Numbered from the stretch's first letter, positions 27,901 to 37,191 are shown. The stretch: DNA of 64,000 nucleotides from Pseudomonas sp. ANT_H4 (GCF_008369295.1 NZ_VOBG01000002.1:124001-188000); one strand, 5' to 3'. Notes: generated by a model from the letters alone, not told the origin. Made by a program: numbers and translations.

Positions 27901-28995
27901 ATGACGCCCCTAGAACGATATCAAGCTGATCTGAAACGCCCCGAATTCTTCCATGACGCCTCCCAGGAAACGGCGGTGCGTCATTTGCAGCGCTTGTACG
28001 ACGATCTGGTCCAGGCCTCGGAGAACAAGCCAGGGATGTTCAGCAAGCTGTTTGGCAAGAAAGACCACGCGCCGGTCAAGGGCCTGTACTTCTGGGGCGG
28101 CGTAGGCCGTGGCAAGACCTACCTGGTGGATACTTTCTTCGAAGCGCTGCCCTTCAAGGAAAAGGTTCGGACTCACTTCCACCGCTTCATGAAGCGCGTG
28201 CACGAAGAGATGAGGACCCTGCCGGGCGAGAAAAACCCGCTGACTATCATCGCCAAACGCTTCTCCGACGAGGCGCGGGTGATCTGTTTTGATGAGTTTT
28301 TCGTTTCTGATATCACCGACGCCATGATCCTCGGCACGCTGATGGAAGAGCTGTTCAAGAACGGCGTGACCCTGGTCGCCACTTCGAACATCGTGCCTGA
28401 CGGCCTGTACAAGGACGGTCTGCAGCGTGCGCGCTTCTTGCCGGCCATTGCGCTGATCAAGCAGAACACCGACATTGTCAACGTCGACAGTGGCGTTGAC
28501 TATCGTTTGCGCCACCTCGAACAAGCGGAGCTGTTCCATTCTCCGCTTGACGATGCAGCCCAGGAAAGCCTGCGCAAAAGCTTCCGTGCCCTGACGCCGG
28601 AATGCACCCTGGCGGTCGAGAACGACGTACTGATGATTGAAAATCGCGAAATTCGTGCCCTGCGCACATGCGACGATGTGGCCTGGTTCGACTTCCGCGA
28701 GCTGTGCGACGGCCCCCGTAGCCAAAACGACTACATCGAGTTGGGCAAGATCTTCCACGCCGTGATCTTGAGCGGCGTCGAGCAAATGAGCGTCACCACC
28801 GACGACATTGCCCGACGCTTTATCAACATGGTCGACGAGTTCTACGACCGTAACGTCAAGCTGATCATCTCGGCCGAAGTCGAACTCAAGGACCTCTACA
28901 CCGGCGGTCGCTTGAACTTCGAATTCCAACGGACGTTGAGCCGCTTGCTGGAAATGCAATCCCACGAGTTCCTGTCGCGGGCGCATAAGCCTTAA
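27901..28995 (+). CDS. zapE: Cell division ATPase ZapE (AFG1-like)
   Basis: A 364-residue AAA-type ATPase of the AFG1/LACE1 family. It has Walker A GGVGRGKTY and Walker B RVICFDEFFVSDI, then VATSNIVPDGLYKDGLQRARFLPAI, the family signature. In E. coli, ZapE associates with the Z-ring under stress and low oxygen. The start ATG at 27901 fits the family, although no clear ribosome site is visible. Its neighbours trpS and the bc1 genes match the P. aeruginosa order. Confidence 0.9.
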   Translation: MTPLERYQADLKRPEFFHDASQETAVRHLQRLYDDLVQASENKPGMFSKLFGKKDHAPVKGLYFWGGVGRGKTYLVDTFFEALPFKEKVRTHFHRFMKRVHEEMRTLPGEKNPLTIIAKRFSDEARVICFDEFFVSDITDAMILGTLMEELFKNGVTLVATSNIVPDGLYKDGLQRARFLPAIALIKQNTDIVNVDSGVDYRLRHLEQAELFHSPLDDAAQESLRKSFRALTPECTLAVENDVLMIENREIRALRTCDDVAWFDFRELCDGPRSQNDYIELGKIFHAVILSGVEQMSVTTDDIARRFINMVDEFYDRNVKLIISAEVELKDLYTGGRLNFEFQRTLSRLLEMQSHEFLSRAHKP

Positions 28996-29014
28996 GGCGT
29001 GTGAGCGAAACATC

Positions 29015-29044
29015 AAAAGGCCTGCAGCGATGCGGGCCTTTTTA
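29015..29044 (+). terminator. Rho-independent terminator of zapE
   Basis: AAAAGGCCTGCA and TGCGGGCCTTTTT pair with one G-T wobble, 20 bases past the stop codon. Confidence 0.85.
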
Positions 29045-29094
29045 ATGCGCTTGAAAACATTGCTGAGCAATGTGGGAGCCGGGCTCGGGTTTAG

Positions 29095-30090
29095 TTATGC
29101 AGCCTGCTGAAACTGCTGCCGATACTGGTTCGGCGACAGCTCCGTGTGCTGCCTGAACAACCGCGCAAAGAAGCTCGCATCGTCATAACCCACCTCGTAG
29201 CTGATGGTCTTGATGCTTTTGCGGCTGCCTGAAAGCAAACCCTTGGCGGTTTCGATGCGCAGGCGTTGCAGATAGTGCAGTGGCTTGTCGCCGGTGGCGG
29301 TCTGGAAGCGGCGCATGAAGTTGCGGATGCTCATGCCGTGTTCGCGGGAGACGTCTTCGAAGCGGAACTTGTCGCAGAAGTGTTCTTCGAGCCAGTGCTG
29401 GATCTGCAGGATGATCACGTCCTGGTGCAGTTTCTGGCCGCCGAAGCCGATGCGCCCCGGTGCGTAGCTGCGTTGTACTTCGTAGAGAATATCGCGGGCC
29501 ACGGCCTGGGCGATGTTAGCGCCGCAGAAGCGTTCGATCAGGTAGATGTAGAGGTCGCATGCTGAGGTGGTGCCGCCGGCGCAGTAAAGGTTGTCGGCGT
29601 CGGTCAGGTGTTTGTCCTGATTGAGCTGGACCTTGGGAAAGCGTTCGCTGAAGGTGTTGAAAAAGCGCCAGTAGGTGGTCGCTTCCTTGCCGTCCAACAG
29701 CCCGGCTTCAGCGAGCCAGAACACCCCGGTGGCTTCGCCGCAGAGCACGGCGCCGCGGGCGTGTTGTTCACGCAGCCATGGCAGCACTTGCGGGTAGCGC
29801 TTGCACAGCGAGTCGAAGTCGTCCCAGAAGGCCGGCAGGACGATGATGTCAGCGTTTTCCAGGCCGCCGTCCACCGGCATGATCACATCGCTGAAGCTGC
29901 ACACGGGCAGCCCGTCGGGGCTGACCAGGCGGGTTTCAAAGACCGACGTGAGGCCCTGGCCCAGCTGTTTGCCGTAGCGCAGGCTGGCGAGGTGGAAGAA
30001 ATCCTTGGCTTGCATGAGGGTTGAAGCGAATACCCGATCAATGGCCAAAATACTGACGCGCCGTAAGGGCGTGGAGATTTGGTTAGACAT
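29095..30090 (-). CDS. GlxA-type transcriptional regulator (DJ-1/PfpI + AraC HTH)
   Basis: A 331-residue regulator. Residues 10-200 form a DJ-1/PfpI-like domain (SVFETRLVSPDG, ADIIVLPAFWDD, GAVLCGEATGVFWLAEAGLLDG with a cysteine at the position of the family nucleophile). Residues 225-325 are an AraC/XylS double helix-turn-helix ending YEVGYDDASFFARLFRQHTELSPNQYR. GlxA-type regulators in pseudomonads control amino-acid and quaternary-amine catabolism, but the effector here is unknown. No clear ribosome site precedes the ATG. It is divergent from the acyl-CoA dehydrogenase gene 145 bp away, a plausible target. Confidence 0.85.
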   Translation of the reverse strand: MSNQISTPLRRVSILAIDRVFASTLMQAKDFFHLASLRYGKQLGQGLTSVFETRLVSPDGLPVCSFSDVIMPVDGGLENADIIVLPAFWDDFDSLCKRYPQVLPWLREQHARGAVLCGEATGVFWLAEAGLLDGKEATTYWRFFNTFSERFPKVQLNQDKHLTDADNLYCAGGTTSACDLYIYLIERFCGANIAQAVARDILYEVQRSYAPGRIGFGGQKLHQDVIILQIQHWLEEHFCDKFRFEDVSREHGMSIRNFMRRFQTATGDKPLHYLQRLRIETAKGLLSGSRKSIKTISYEVGYDDASFFARLFRQHTELSPNQYRQQFQQAA

Positions 30091-30235
30091 AATTTCATTT
30101 ATTCTTATAGGGGAAAGTGGTCACCAGACGGCTGGATCGTCTTATTTTTTGTCGCATGTGTCCAGTGTCCTGTGACGTCCGCGCAGCTTAGGCTCTGTGA
30201 TCTTGTTCTTGTCTGACAATCCACGCAGGTGACCC

Positions 30236-31372
30236 ATGATCCCCAGAACCTTGTTCAGTTCGGAACACGAACTCTTTCGCCAGAGCGTGCGAACCTTCCT
30301 CGAAAAAGACGCTGCGCCTTTCCATGGGCAATGGGAGAAGCAGGGGCACATTGATCGCAGCCTGTGGAACAAGGCGGGGGAGGCGGGGATGCTCTGCTCG
30401 CATCTGCCGGAAGAGTACGGTGGGCTGGGGGCGGACTTTCTCTACAGCACGGTGGTGATCGAAGAGATCGGTCGCCTGGGGTTGACCGGGATTGGTTTCT
30501 CGCTGCATTCGGACATCGTCGCGCCGTATATTCTGCATTACGGCAGTGAGGCGCTGAAACACAAGTACCTGCCCAAGCTGATCTCTGGGGAGATGGTTAC
30601 GGCCATCGCCATGACCGAGCCAGGAGCCGGGTCCGACCTGCAAGGGGTGAAGACCACGGCGGTGCTGGATGGCGATGAGTACGTGATCAACGGCTCCAAG
30701 ACCTTTATTACCAATGGTTTCCTGGCAGACCTGGTGATTGTCGTTGCCAAGACCGATCCCAAGGCCGGCGCTAAGGGCACCAGTCTGTTTCTGGTGGAGG
30801 CCAATACGCCGGGCTTCGACAAGGGTAAACGCCTGGAGAAGGTCGGTATGAAGGCCCAGGACACTTCCGAGTTATTTTTCCAGGATGTGCGCGTGCCCAA
30901 GGAAAATCTGCTGGGCCAGGCAGGGGCGGGCTTCGCTTACCTGATGCAGGAGTTGCCCCAGGAACGGTTGACGGTCGCCATTGGCGCCTTGTCATCGGCC
31001 GAAGCGGCATTGCAGTGGACTCTGGAATACACCCGCGAGCGCAAGGCGTTTGGCAAGGCAATTGCCGATTTCCAGAACACTCGCTTCAAGCTGGCAGAGA
31101 TTGCCACTGAGGTGCAGATCGGCCGGGTGTTTGTCGACAAGTGCCTGGAGCTGCACCTGCAAGGCAAGCTCGACGTGCCTACAGCGGCGATGGCCAAATA
31201 CTGGACCACTGACCTGCAATGCAAGGTGCTCGACGAGTGCGTGCAGCTCCACGGCGGCTACGGCTACATGTGGGAGTACCCGATTGCCCGAGCCTGGGCA
31301 GATGCGCGGGTGCAGCGGATTTATGCGGGGACCAATGAAATCATGAAGGAGATTATTGCGCGGGCGCTTTGA
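30236..31372 (+). CDS. Acyl-CoA dehydrogenase, long-chain (LCAD) type
   Basis: A 378-residue flavoprotein. It has the N-terminal helical domain, the middle domain with AMTEPGAGSDLQG and NGSKTFITNG, and the C-terminal helical domain with RKAFGKAIADFQ and QLHGGYGYMWEYPIARAWADARV. The loop IYAGTNEIMKE lacks the glutamate used as catalytic base in medium-chain enzymes (IYEGT). Instead the helix-G glutamate in MQELPQERL is present, as in long-chain and isovaleryl-CoA dehydrogenases. It would oxidise an acyl-CoA to the 2-enoyl-CoA and pass electrons to ETF. The substrate is not known. Confidence 0.88.
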   Translation: MIPRTLFSSEHELFRQSVRTFLEKDAAPFHGQWEKQGHIDRSLWNKAGEAGMLCSHLPEEYGGLGADFLYSTVVIEEIGRLGLTGIGFSLHSDIVAPYILHYGSEALKHKYLPKLISGEMVTAIAMTEPGAGSDLQGVKTTAVLDGDEYVINGSKTFITNGFLADLVIVVAKTDPKAGAKGTSLFLVEANTPGFDKGKRLEKVGMKAQDTSELFFQDVRVPKENLLGQAGAGFAYLMQELPQERLTVAIGALSSAEAALQWTLEYTRERKAFGKAIADFQNTRFKLAEIATEVQIGRVFVDKCLELHLQGKLDVPTAAMAKYWTTDLQCKVLDECVQLHGGYGYMWEYPIARAWADARVQRIYAGTNEIMKEIIARAL

Positions 31373-31395
31373 TCTTGCGGCGTCTCTGAGGGCCT

Positions 31396-31417
31396 CATCG
31401 CGGGCAAGCCCGCGATG
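31396..31417. repeat. REP-type palindrome between convergent genes
   Basis: CATCGCGGGC (31396-31405) and GCCCGCGATG (31408-31417) are perfect 10-bp arms around AA. It lies between the convergent acyl-CoA dehydrogenase and aldo/keto reductase genes. Confidence 0.8.
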
Positions 31418-31433
31418 GCGATCTACCTATGTA

Positions 31434-32474
31434 TCAAGGTGCAGGATTCGGATGATCCTTCTGAATCGCCTCGATCCCTGCCAGCACGTCATCCGACAGC
31501 TTCAGATCGAAGCTGGCAATGTTGCTGTCCAGTTGCTCCAGCGTCGTGGCGCCAATGATGTTGCTGGTCACGAACGGTTGCTGTGTCACAAAGGCCAACG
31601 CCATTTGCGCCGGGTCCAGGTCGTGTTCCCGGGCCAGTGCGACATAACGACTGCACGCCGCTTCTGACTGGGCATTGAAGTAGCGGCTGAAGCGGCTGTA
31701 CAGGCTCAGGCGACTGTTTGCCGGGCGCGCGCCACCTTCGTATTTGCCGCTGAGCATGCCGAATGCCAGGGGCGAGTAGGCCAACAGGCCGCATTGTTCG
31801 CGGATGGCGATTTCTGCCATGCCCACTTCAAAGCTGCGGTTGAGCAGGTTGTAGGGGTTCTGGATTGACACGGCGCGGGTCCAGCCACGGGCCTCGGCCA
31901 GGGCCAGGAACTTCATGGTGCCCCACGGCGTTTCGTTGGACAGGCCGATGTGACGGATCTTGCCGGCCTTGACCTGCTCGTCCAGGGCCTCGAGGGTTTC
32001 TTCCAGCGGCGTCAGGTCGTCTTCTTCCTTGTGCTTGTAGCTCAGTTGCCCGAAGAAGTTGGTGCTTCGCTCTGGCCAATGCAACTGATAAAGGTCGATC
32101 CAGTCGGTCTGCAAGCGCTTGAGGCTGGTGTCCAGGGCGTCGACGATGTGCTTGCGGTTATGCTTGAGCTTGCCGTCGCGGATGTAGTCGATAGTGTTGC
32201 CAGGGCCGGCGATCTTGCTGGCCAGGACCCAGTCGGCACGGTCGCCGCGGCTTTTGAAGTAATTACCGATATAGCGCTCGGTGCTGGCGTAGGTCTCAGG
32301 CTTGGGCGGTACCGGGTACATTTCCGCTGTATCGAGAAAATTTATTCCCGCGCTCTTGGCCCGTTCAATCTGTGCAAAGGCTTCTGCCTCGCTGTTTTGC
32401 TCGCCCCAGGTCATGGTCCCGAGGCAGATCGCGCTCACGTTCAGATCGGTTCGGCCCAGCTGTCGATAATCCAT
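31434..32474 (-). CDS. tas: NADP(H)-dependent aldo/keto reductase, Tas type
   Basis: A 346-residue TIM-barrel oxidoreductase, the same length as E. coli Tas. It starts MDYRQLGRTDLNVSAICLGTMTWGEQNSEAEAFAQ and contains INFLDTAEMYPVPPKPET, with the catalytic D and Y of the family. The Tas signatures continue with SLKRLQTDWIDLYQLHWPERSTNFFG and YNLLNRSFEVGMAE. It reduces an aldehyde or ketone with NADPH; the physiological substrate is unknown. The ATG at 32474 has AAGGAG upstream. Confidence 0.87.
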   Translation of the reverse strand: MDYRQLGRTDLNVSAICLGTMTWGEQNSEAEAFAQIERAKSAGINFLDTAEMYPVPPKPETYASTERYIGNYFKSRGDRADWVLASKIAGPGNTIDYIRDGKLKHNRKHIVDALDTSLKRLQTDWIDLYQLHWPERSTNFFGQLSYKHKEEDDLTPLEETLEALDEQVKAGKIRHIGLSNETPWGTMKFLALAEARGWTRAVSIQNPYNLLNRSFEVGMAEIAIREQCGLLAYSPLAFGMLSGKYEGGARPANSRLSLYSRFSRYFNAQSEAACSRYVALAREHDLDPAQMALAFVTQQPFVTSNIIGATTLEQLDSNIASFDLKLSDDVLAGIEAIQKDHPNPAP

Positions 32475-32722
32475 CGGGTGCTCCTTCGGGGAAAACAATC
32501 ATAAAAGCAGGTTGAAATTTTTTTCGCAATCTGCATAATTGCCCACCTCTTTCTGCAGTGGAAGTGATGCGCCGCCTGCCGAAGAATCTTGCCGTTGAAC
32601 GGACGCGCTGACCCGAGCCCCCGATAGCGTCTGTATCCGGCTGCCTTTGACTTGTCAAAGTACGCACTATTCAGTAAGATCTGCCGTCTAATTTACAGGG
32701 CGGCCCCTGAGGCTATTAAAGA
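32475..32722. other. Intergenic region between tas and rplM
   Basis: Divergent control region of 248 bases. It contains a T-rich tract near tas (32518-32524) and the rplM promoter at 32652-32680. No small gene is seen. Confidence 0.6.
32652..32680 (+). promoter_or_regulatory. Sigma-70 promoter of rplM-rpsI
   Basis: TTGTCA (32652-32657), a 17-bp spacer and TAAGAT (32675-32680) give a near-ideal promoter 42 bases before the rplM start codon. Confidence 0.65.
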
Positions 32723-33151
32723 ATGACAACTTTTACTGCAAAACCGGAAACAGTTCAGCGCGACTGGTTTGTCGTCGACGCTGCTGGTCAGACCCTGGGT
32801 CGTCTGGCCACTGAAGTCGCCAGCCGTCTGCGTGGCAAGCACAAGCCTGAGTACACCCCTCACGTTGATACCGGTGACTACATTGTCATCATCAACGCTG
32901 AGCAGGTTCGTGTGACCGGCAAGAAAGCCCAAGACAAAATGTACTACCGTCACTCCGGTTTCCCGGGCGGTATCAAGTCTGCCAATTTCGAAGGCCTGAT
33001 CGCTCGTAAGCCTGAAGCCCCGATTGAACTCGCGGTCAAAGGTATGCTGCCTAAGGGCCCACTGGGTCGCGACATGTATCGCAAGCTGAAAGTCTATGCG
33101 GGCGCTGCTCACCCTCATGCTGCTCAGCAGCCCCAAGAACTGAAGTTTTAA
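32723..33151 (+). CDS. rplM: Ribosomal protein L13 (uL13)
   Basis: 142 residues, the usual bacterial length. It starts [20 protein letters not shown] and has [31 protein letters not shown] and [12 protein letters not shown], which are L13 signatures. It is an early assembly protein of the 50S subunit and in E. coli represses its own mRNA. It forms an operon with rpsI 14 bases downstream. Confidence 0.98.
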   Translation: MTTFTAKPETVQRDWFVVDAAGQTLGRLATEVASRLRGKHKPEYTPHVDTGDYIVIINAEQVRVTGKKAQDKMYYRHSGFPGGIKSANFEGLIARKPEAPIELAVKGMLPKGPLGRDMYRKLKVYAGAAHPHAAQQPQELKF

Positions 33152-33165
33152 CGGAATAGTTCATT

Positions 33166-33558
33166 ATGTCGGCGACTCAAAATTACGGCACTGGCCGTCG
33201 CAAAACCGCAACCGCACGCGTTTTCCTGCGTCCGGGCACTGGTACCATCTCGATCAACAACCGCACTCTGGAAAATTTCTTCGGTCGCGAAACTGCCCGT
33301 ATGGTAGTTCGTCAGCCGCTGGAATTGACCGAGACTGCTGAGAAGTTCGACATCTACGTCACCGTTATCGGTGGCGGTGTAAGTGGTCAAGCTGGCGCAA
33401 TCCGCCACGGTATCACTCGCGCTCTGATGCAGTACGACGAAACCTTGCGTGGCGCTCTGCGCAAAGCTGGCTTCGTTACTCGCGATGCTCGTGAAGTTGA
33501 ACGTAAGAAAGTCGGTCTGCGTAAAGCGCGTAAGCGTCCGCAGTACTCGAAGCGTTAA
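33166..33558 (+). CDS. rpsI: Ribosomal protein S9 (uS9)
   Basis: 130 residues. The start [21 protein letters not shown] and the basic C-terminus ending [17 protein letters not shown], which reaches the 30S P site and contacts tRNA, are diagnostic. It is cotranscribed with rplM and ends at a strong terminator. Confidence 0.98.
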   Translation: MSATQNYGTGRRKTATARVFLRPGTGTISINNRTLENFFGRETARMVVRQPLELTETAEKFDIYVTVIGGGVSGQAGAIRHGITRALMQYDETLRGALRKAGFVTRDAREVERKKVGLRKARKRPQYSKR

Positions 33559-33575
33559 TTCGCTTTACGTTCCAG

Positions 33576-33613
33576 AAAACGCCCAGCCTCCTCGCGGAGC
33601 TGGGCGTTTTTTA
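33576..33613 (+). terminator. Rho-independent terminator of rplM-rpsI
   Basis: AAAACGCCCAGC (33576-33587) pairs with GCTGGGCGTTTT (33599-33610), a 12-bp stem followed by more T. Confidence 0.95.
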
Positions 33614-33649
33614 TTGCTTACGTTTTATGTACGTTTTTTCACTGTGACA

Positions 33650-33678
33650 ACTTGCCACACCCGTAGACGCCCTATACT
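33650..33678 (+). promoter_or_regulatory. Probable promoter of petABC
   Basis: TATACT (33673-33678) is a very good -10. ACTTGC lies 17 bp upstream and TTGCCA 15 bp upstream, so the -35 is imperfect. The leader of about 140 bases also contains a GCCTG/CAGGC hairpin (33784-33799) near the petA ribosome site. Confidence 0.4.
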
Positions 33679-33824
33679 ACAAGGCTTGGAGTTTGGGCTT
33701 GGGGTAATTACCTTGTCAGAGGTGGGGCTTTTCATTACCATTCGGCAAAATTTTTATAAGTTCAGATTTAATACTTAGTAGACGCCTGATTTAACAGGCC
33801 AAAAAGCTGATGGGAGAGGACTGA

Positions 33825-34418
33825 ATGAGCAATGACGGCGTGAATGCAGGCCGGCGTCGCTTCTTGGTAGCAGCCACGTCCGTGGTGGGTGCTGCAGGAG
33901 CGGTGGGGGCTGCGGTCCCGTTCGTGGGGTCATGGTTTCCCAGTGCCAAGGCGAAAGCCGCAGGTGCACCGGTGAAGGTGAATGTTGGCAAGATCGAGCC
34001 AGGCCAGCAGATGATTGCTGAGTGGCGCGGTCAGCCAGTGTTCATCGTTCGTCGTACCGAGGAAATCCTGGGGAACCTGAAGAAGATCGAAGGCCAGTTG
34101 TCTGACCCCACATCCGAAAGTTCCGACCAACCCGCCTACGCCAAGAACGAAGCGCGCTCGATCAAGCCAGAGATTCTGCTGCTGGTCGGTCTGTGCACCC
34201 ATCTGGGTTGCTCGCCTACCTTCCGCCCGGAAGTTGCGCCCGTGGATCTGGGCAAGGACTGGGTCGGGGGTTATTTCTGCCCGTGCCACGGCTCTCATTA
34301 CGACTTGGCCGGTCGTGTCTACAAGTCGCAACCTGCGCCATTGAACCTGCCGGTTCCACCGCATAACTACGAGTCTGACGACGTCATTGTCATTGGTATC
34401 GATAAGGAGAGCGCGTGA
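33825..34418 (+). CDS. petA: Rieske iron-sulfur subunit of the cytochrome bc1 complex
   Basis: 197 residues. A twin-arginine type start (AGRRRFLVAATSVVGAAGAVGAAVPFVG) forms the membrane anchor. The two cluster-binding boxes are CTHLGC and CPCHGSHYD, which bind the 2Fe-2S cluster with two Cys and two His. The insert SDPTSESSDQPAY is found in many proteobacterial Rieske proteins. It passes electrons from ubiquinol to cytochrome c1. GGGAGAGGA precedes the ATG. It overlaps petB by one base (TGATG). Confidence 0.97.
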   Translation: MSNDGVNAGRRRFLVAATSVVGAAGAVGAAVPFVGSWFPSAKAKAAGAPVKVNVGKIEPGQQMIAEWRGQPVFIVRRTEEILGNLKKIEGQLSDPTSESSDQPAYAKNEARSIKPEILLLVGLCTHLGCSPTFRPEVAPVDLGKDWVGGYFCPCHGSHYDLAGRVYKSQPAPLNLPVPPHNYESDDVIVIGIDKESA

Positions 34419-35629
34419 TGAGCAAGTTCATGGATTGGGTTGATGCGCGCTTCCCCGCGACCAAAATGTGGGAAGACCATCTCAGCAAGTACTACGCCCC
34501 GAAGAACTTCAACTTCTTCTACTTCTTTGGCTCCCTGGCACTGCTGGTGCTGGTCAACCAGATCGTTACCGGTGTCTGGCTGACCATGAGCTACACCCCG
34601 TCGGCGGAAGAAGCCTTTGCTTCCGTTGAAGGTATTATGAGGGACGTCAACCACGGCGCCATCTTGCGCTTGCTTCACGCCGTTGGCGCTTCGATGTTCT
34701 TCATCGTGGTCTACCTGCACATGTTCCGTGGCTTGCTCTACGGCTCGTACCAGAAGCCTCGTGAGCTGGTGTGGGTGTTTGGCATGCTGATCTACCTGGC
34801 GCTGATGGCAGAGGCCTTCATGGGCTACCTGCTGCCGTGGGGCCAGATGTCCTACTGGGGCGCCCAGGTGATCATCTCGCTGTTTGGTGCGATCCCGGTC
34901 ATTGGCAACGACCTGACCCAGTGGATTCGTGGTGACTACCTGATTTCCGGGATCACCCTGAACCGCTTCTTTGCCCTGCACGTGGTGGCCTTGCCGATCG
35001 TTATTCTCGGCCTGGTGGTGCTGCACATCCTGGCGCTGCACGAAGTCGGCTCCAACAACCCCGACGGCGTGGACATCAAGAAGCACAAGGACGAGAACGG
35101 CATTCCGCTGGACGGCATTCCTTTCCACCCGTACTACACCGTGAAAGATATCGTCGGCGTAGTCGTGTTCCTGTTCGTCTTCTGCTCGATCGTGTTCTTC
35201 TTCCCCGAGATGGGCGGCTACTTCCTTGAGAAGCCGAACTTCGAACAGGCGAACGCCTTCAAGACCCCGGAACACATTGCCCCGGTCTGGTACTTCACCC
35301 CGTTCTACGCGATTTTGCGGGCGATCCCCGACAAGCTCATGGGTGTTATCGCCATGGGTGCGGCCATAGCTGTGCTGTTCGTGCTGCCGTGGCTCGATCG
35401 TAGTCCGGTCAAGTCCATGCGCTACAAGGGCTGGCTGAGCAAAATCTGGCTGTGGGTGTTCTGCATTTCGTTCGTGATCCTCGGCGTGCTGGGCGTATTG
35501 GCCCCGACTCCAGGCCGTACGTTGCTGTCGCAGATTTGCACCTTCCTGTATTTCGCCTACTTCATTCTGATGCCGTTCTACACCCGGCTAGAGAAGACCA
35601 AACCGGTTCCGGAAAGGGTGACTGGCTGA
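34418..35629 (+). CDS. petB: Cytochrome b subunit of the bc1 complex
   Basis: 403 residues with about eight transmembrane helices. The haem-binding helices include RLLHAVGASMFFIVVYLHMFRG and NRFFALHVVALPIVILGLVVLHILALHEVG. The quinol-site loop is the PEWY-type motif near APVWYFTPFYAILRAIPDK (here PVWY). The ATG at 34418 follows AAGGAGAGCGCGTG and is preferred to the GTG one codon earlier because length and start then match the family. Confidence 0.97.
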   Translation: MSKFMDWVDARFPATKMWEDHLSKYYAPKNFNFFYFFGSLALLVLVNQIVTGVWLTMSYTPSAEEAFASVEGIMRDVNHGAILRLLHAVGASMFFIVVYLHMFRGLLYGSYQKPRELVWVFGMLIYLALMAEAFMGYLLPWGQMSYWGAQVIISLFGAIPVIGNDLTQWIRGDYLISGITLNRFFALHVVALPIVILGLVVLHILALHEVGSNNPDGVDIKKHKDENGIPLDGIPFHPYYTVKDIVGVVVFLFVFCSIVFFFPEMGGYFLEKPNFEQANAFKTPEHIAPVWYFTPFYAILRAIPDKLMGVIAMGAAIAVLFVLPWLDRSPVKSMRYKGWLSKIWLWVFCISFVILGVLGVLAPTPGRTLLSQICTFLYFAYFILMPFYTRLEKTKPVPERVTG

Positions 35630-36408
35630 TGAAAAAATTATTCGCTGCATTGATTCTTGTTGCCCTGCCAGTACTGTCCTTCGCGGCTGAGCACGGCGCG
35701 GAACTGGAAAAAGTCGACATCGACGTTTCTGACAAGGCTGCAATGCAAGATGGCGCACGTACCTTCGCCAACTACTGCATGGGCTGCCACAGCGCCAAGT
35801 TCCAGCGTTACGAGCGCGTGGCCGACGACTTGGGTATCCCCCATGACCTGATGCTCAGCAACCTGGTGTTCACCGGCGCCAAGATCGGCGACCACATGAA
35901 CATCGGCATGCAGCCTGCCGACGCCAAGGCCTGGTTCGGTGCGGCACCGCCCGATTTGACCCTGGTGGCCCGTGTTCGTGGTACCGACTGGCTCTATGGC
36001 TACCTGAAATCCTTCTATGAAGACCCGACGCGTCCTTGGGGTGTGAACAACAAGGTGTTCCCGAATGTCGGTATGCCTAACGTTCTGGTCGGCCTGCAGG
36101 GTCGCCAAGTGGTAGGATGTAAGCAAGTTCAAATCGTCGAGAACGGCAAGAAGCAGTATGATCCGCTTACCGGTACGCCTTTGACTCATGAAGCGTGCGA
36201 TCAGCTGACCATAGTGCCGAAGTCCGGTACGCTGAACGAAGAGCAGTTCGACGAGAAGGTCAAGAATCTGGTGACCTTCCTGGCCTACTCGGCCAACCCA
36301 GTGAAGCTGCAGCATCAGCGCATTGGTACCTATGTATTGCTGTACCTGGCCTTCTTCTTCGTATTCGCTTATCTGCTTAAGCGCGAATACTGGAAGGATG
36401 TGCATTGA
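35629..36408 (+). CDS. petC: Cytochrome c1 subunit of the bc1 complex
   Basis: 259 residues. A signal peptide (MKKLFAALILVALPVLSFA) is followed by the haem-attachment site CMGCH, and a C-terminal membrane anchor (GTYVLLYLAFFFVFAYLL) ends in KREYWKDVH. A likely haem-iron methionine lies in NVGMPNVL. It hands electrons to soluble or membrane cytochrome c. Its ATG overlaps the petB stop (TGATG). Nearly all family features are present. Confidence 0.97.
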   Translation: MKKLFAALILVALPVLSFAAEHGAELEKVDIDVSDKAAMQDGARTFANYCMGCHSAKFQRYERVADDLGIPHDLMLSNLVFTGAKIGDHMNIGMQPADAKAWFGAAPPDLTLVARVRGTDWLYGYLKSFYEDPTRPWGVNNKVFPNVGMPNVLVGLQGRQVVGCKQVQIVENGKKQYDPLTGTPLTHEACDQLTIVPKSGTLNEEQFDEKVKNLVTFLAYSANPVKLQHQRIGTYVLLYLAFFFVFAYLLKREYWKDVH

Positions 36409-36437
36409 TAAAACTGTAAGCAATTGCTGTTAATCGT

Positions 36438-36517
36438 GCGCGCCCAAGGGCGTCTCTGGTAGCGGGTCCAGGTTTCATCCGGACGTTACGTGAGACACCC
36501 TTTGGGCGCGCTCGTTT
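36438..36517 (+). terminator. Long structured terminator after petABC
   Basis: GCGCGCCCAAGGGCGTCTC (from 36438) pairs with GAGACACCCTTTGGGCGCGC (36492-36511), with a one-base bulge and a wobble, followed by TCGTTTTT. The loop contains its own GTCC/GGAC hairpin. It separates petABC from sspAB. Confidence 0.8.
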
Positions 36518-36556
36518 TTGAGCTTCCGATAATTTCAACAAGCGAGGAGGACCGCC

Positions 36557-37174
36557 ATGGGCGTGACCAATCGGTTGGCCTGTTACTCCGACCCCGCTGA
36601 CCAATATTCCCACCGAGTACGCATCGTGCTCGCAGAGAAGGGTGTCAGCGCCGAGATCATTACTGTGGAGGCAGGTCGTCACCCGCCGAAACTGATCGAA
36701 GTGAACCCTTACGGCAGCTTGCCCACCCTGGTCGATCGTGACCTGGCGTTGTGGGAGTCAACCGTGGTGATGGAATATCTGGATGAGCGTTATCCCCATC
36801 CGCCGTTGCTGCCGGTATATCCGGTGGCGCGTGCCAACAGCCGCCTGCTGATCCATCGGATCCAGCGTGACTGGTGTGGCCTGGTGGACCTGATTCTGGA
36901 TTCGCGCAGTAAAGAAGCCGCCCGTGTTCAGGCGCGCAAGGAATTGCGCGAGAGCCTGACCGGTGTTTCGCCGTTATTCGCGGACAAACCTTTTTTCCTC
37001 AGTGAGGAACAAAGTCTGGTGGATTGCTGCCTATTACCCATACTCTGGCGTTTGCCGATTCTGGGCATTGAGCTGCCGCGGCCTGCCAAGCCGCTGCTTG
37101 ATTACATGGAGCGCCAGTTTGCGCGTGAGGCTTTCCAGGCGAGTCTGTCTGGTGTCGAACGCGATATGCGCTAA
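36557..37174 (+). CDS. sspA: Stringent starvation protein A
   Basis: 205 residues with a glutathione-transferase fold. The thioredoxin-like half has [22 protein letters not shown] and [37 protein letters not shown]. The C-terminal helical half is present. SspA binds RNA polymerase and lacks classical transferase activity. It affects stress survival, and in P. aeruginosa virulence. GAGGAGGA lies before the ATG. sspB follows after 17 bases. Confidence 0.95.
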   Translation: MGVTNRLACYSDPADQYSHRVRIVLAEKGVSAEIITVEAGRHPPKLIEVNPYGSLPTLVDRDLALWESTVVMEYLDERYPHPPLLPVYPVARANSRLLIHRIQRDWCGLVDLILDSRSKEAARVQARKELRESLTGVSPLFADKPFFLSEEQSLVDCCLLPILWRLPILGIELPRPAKPLLDYMERQFAREAFQASLSGVERDMR

Positions 37175-37191
37175 GGCTTAAGGAGCCGCTG

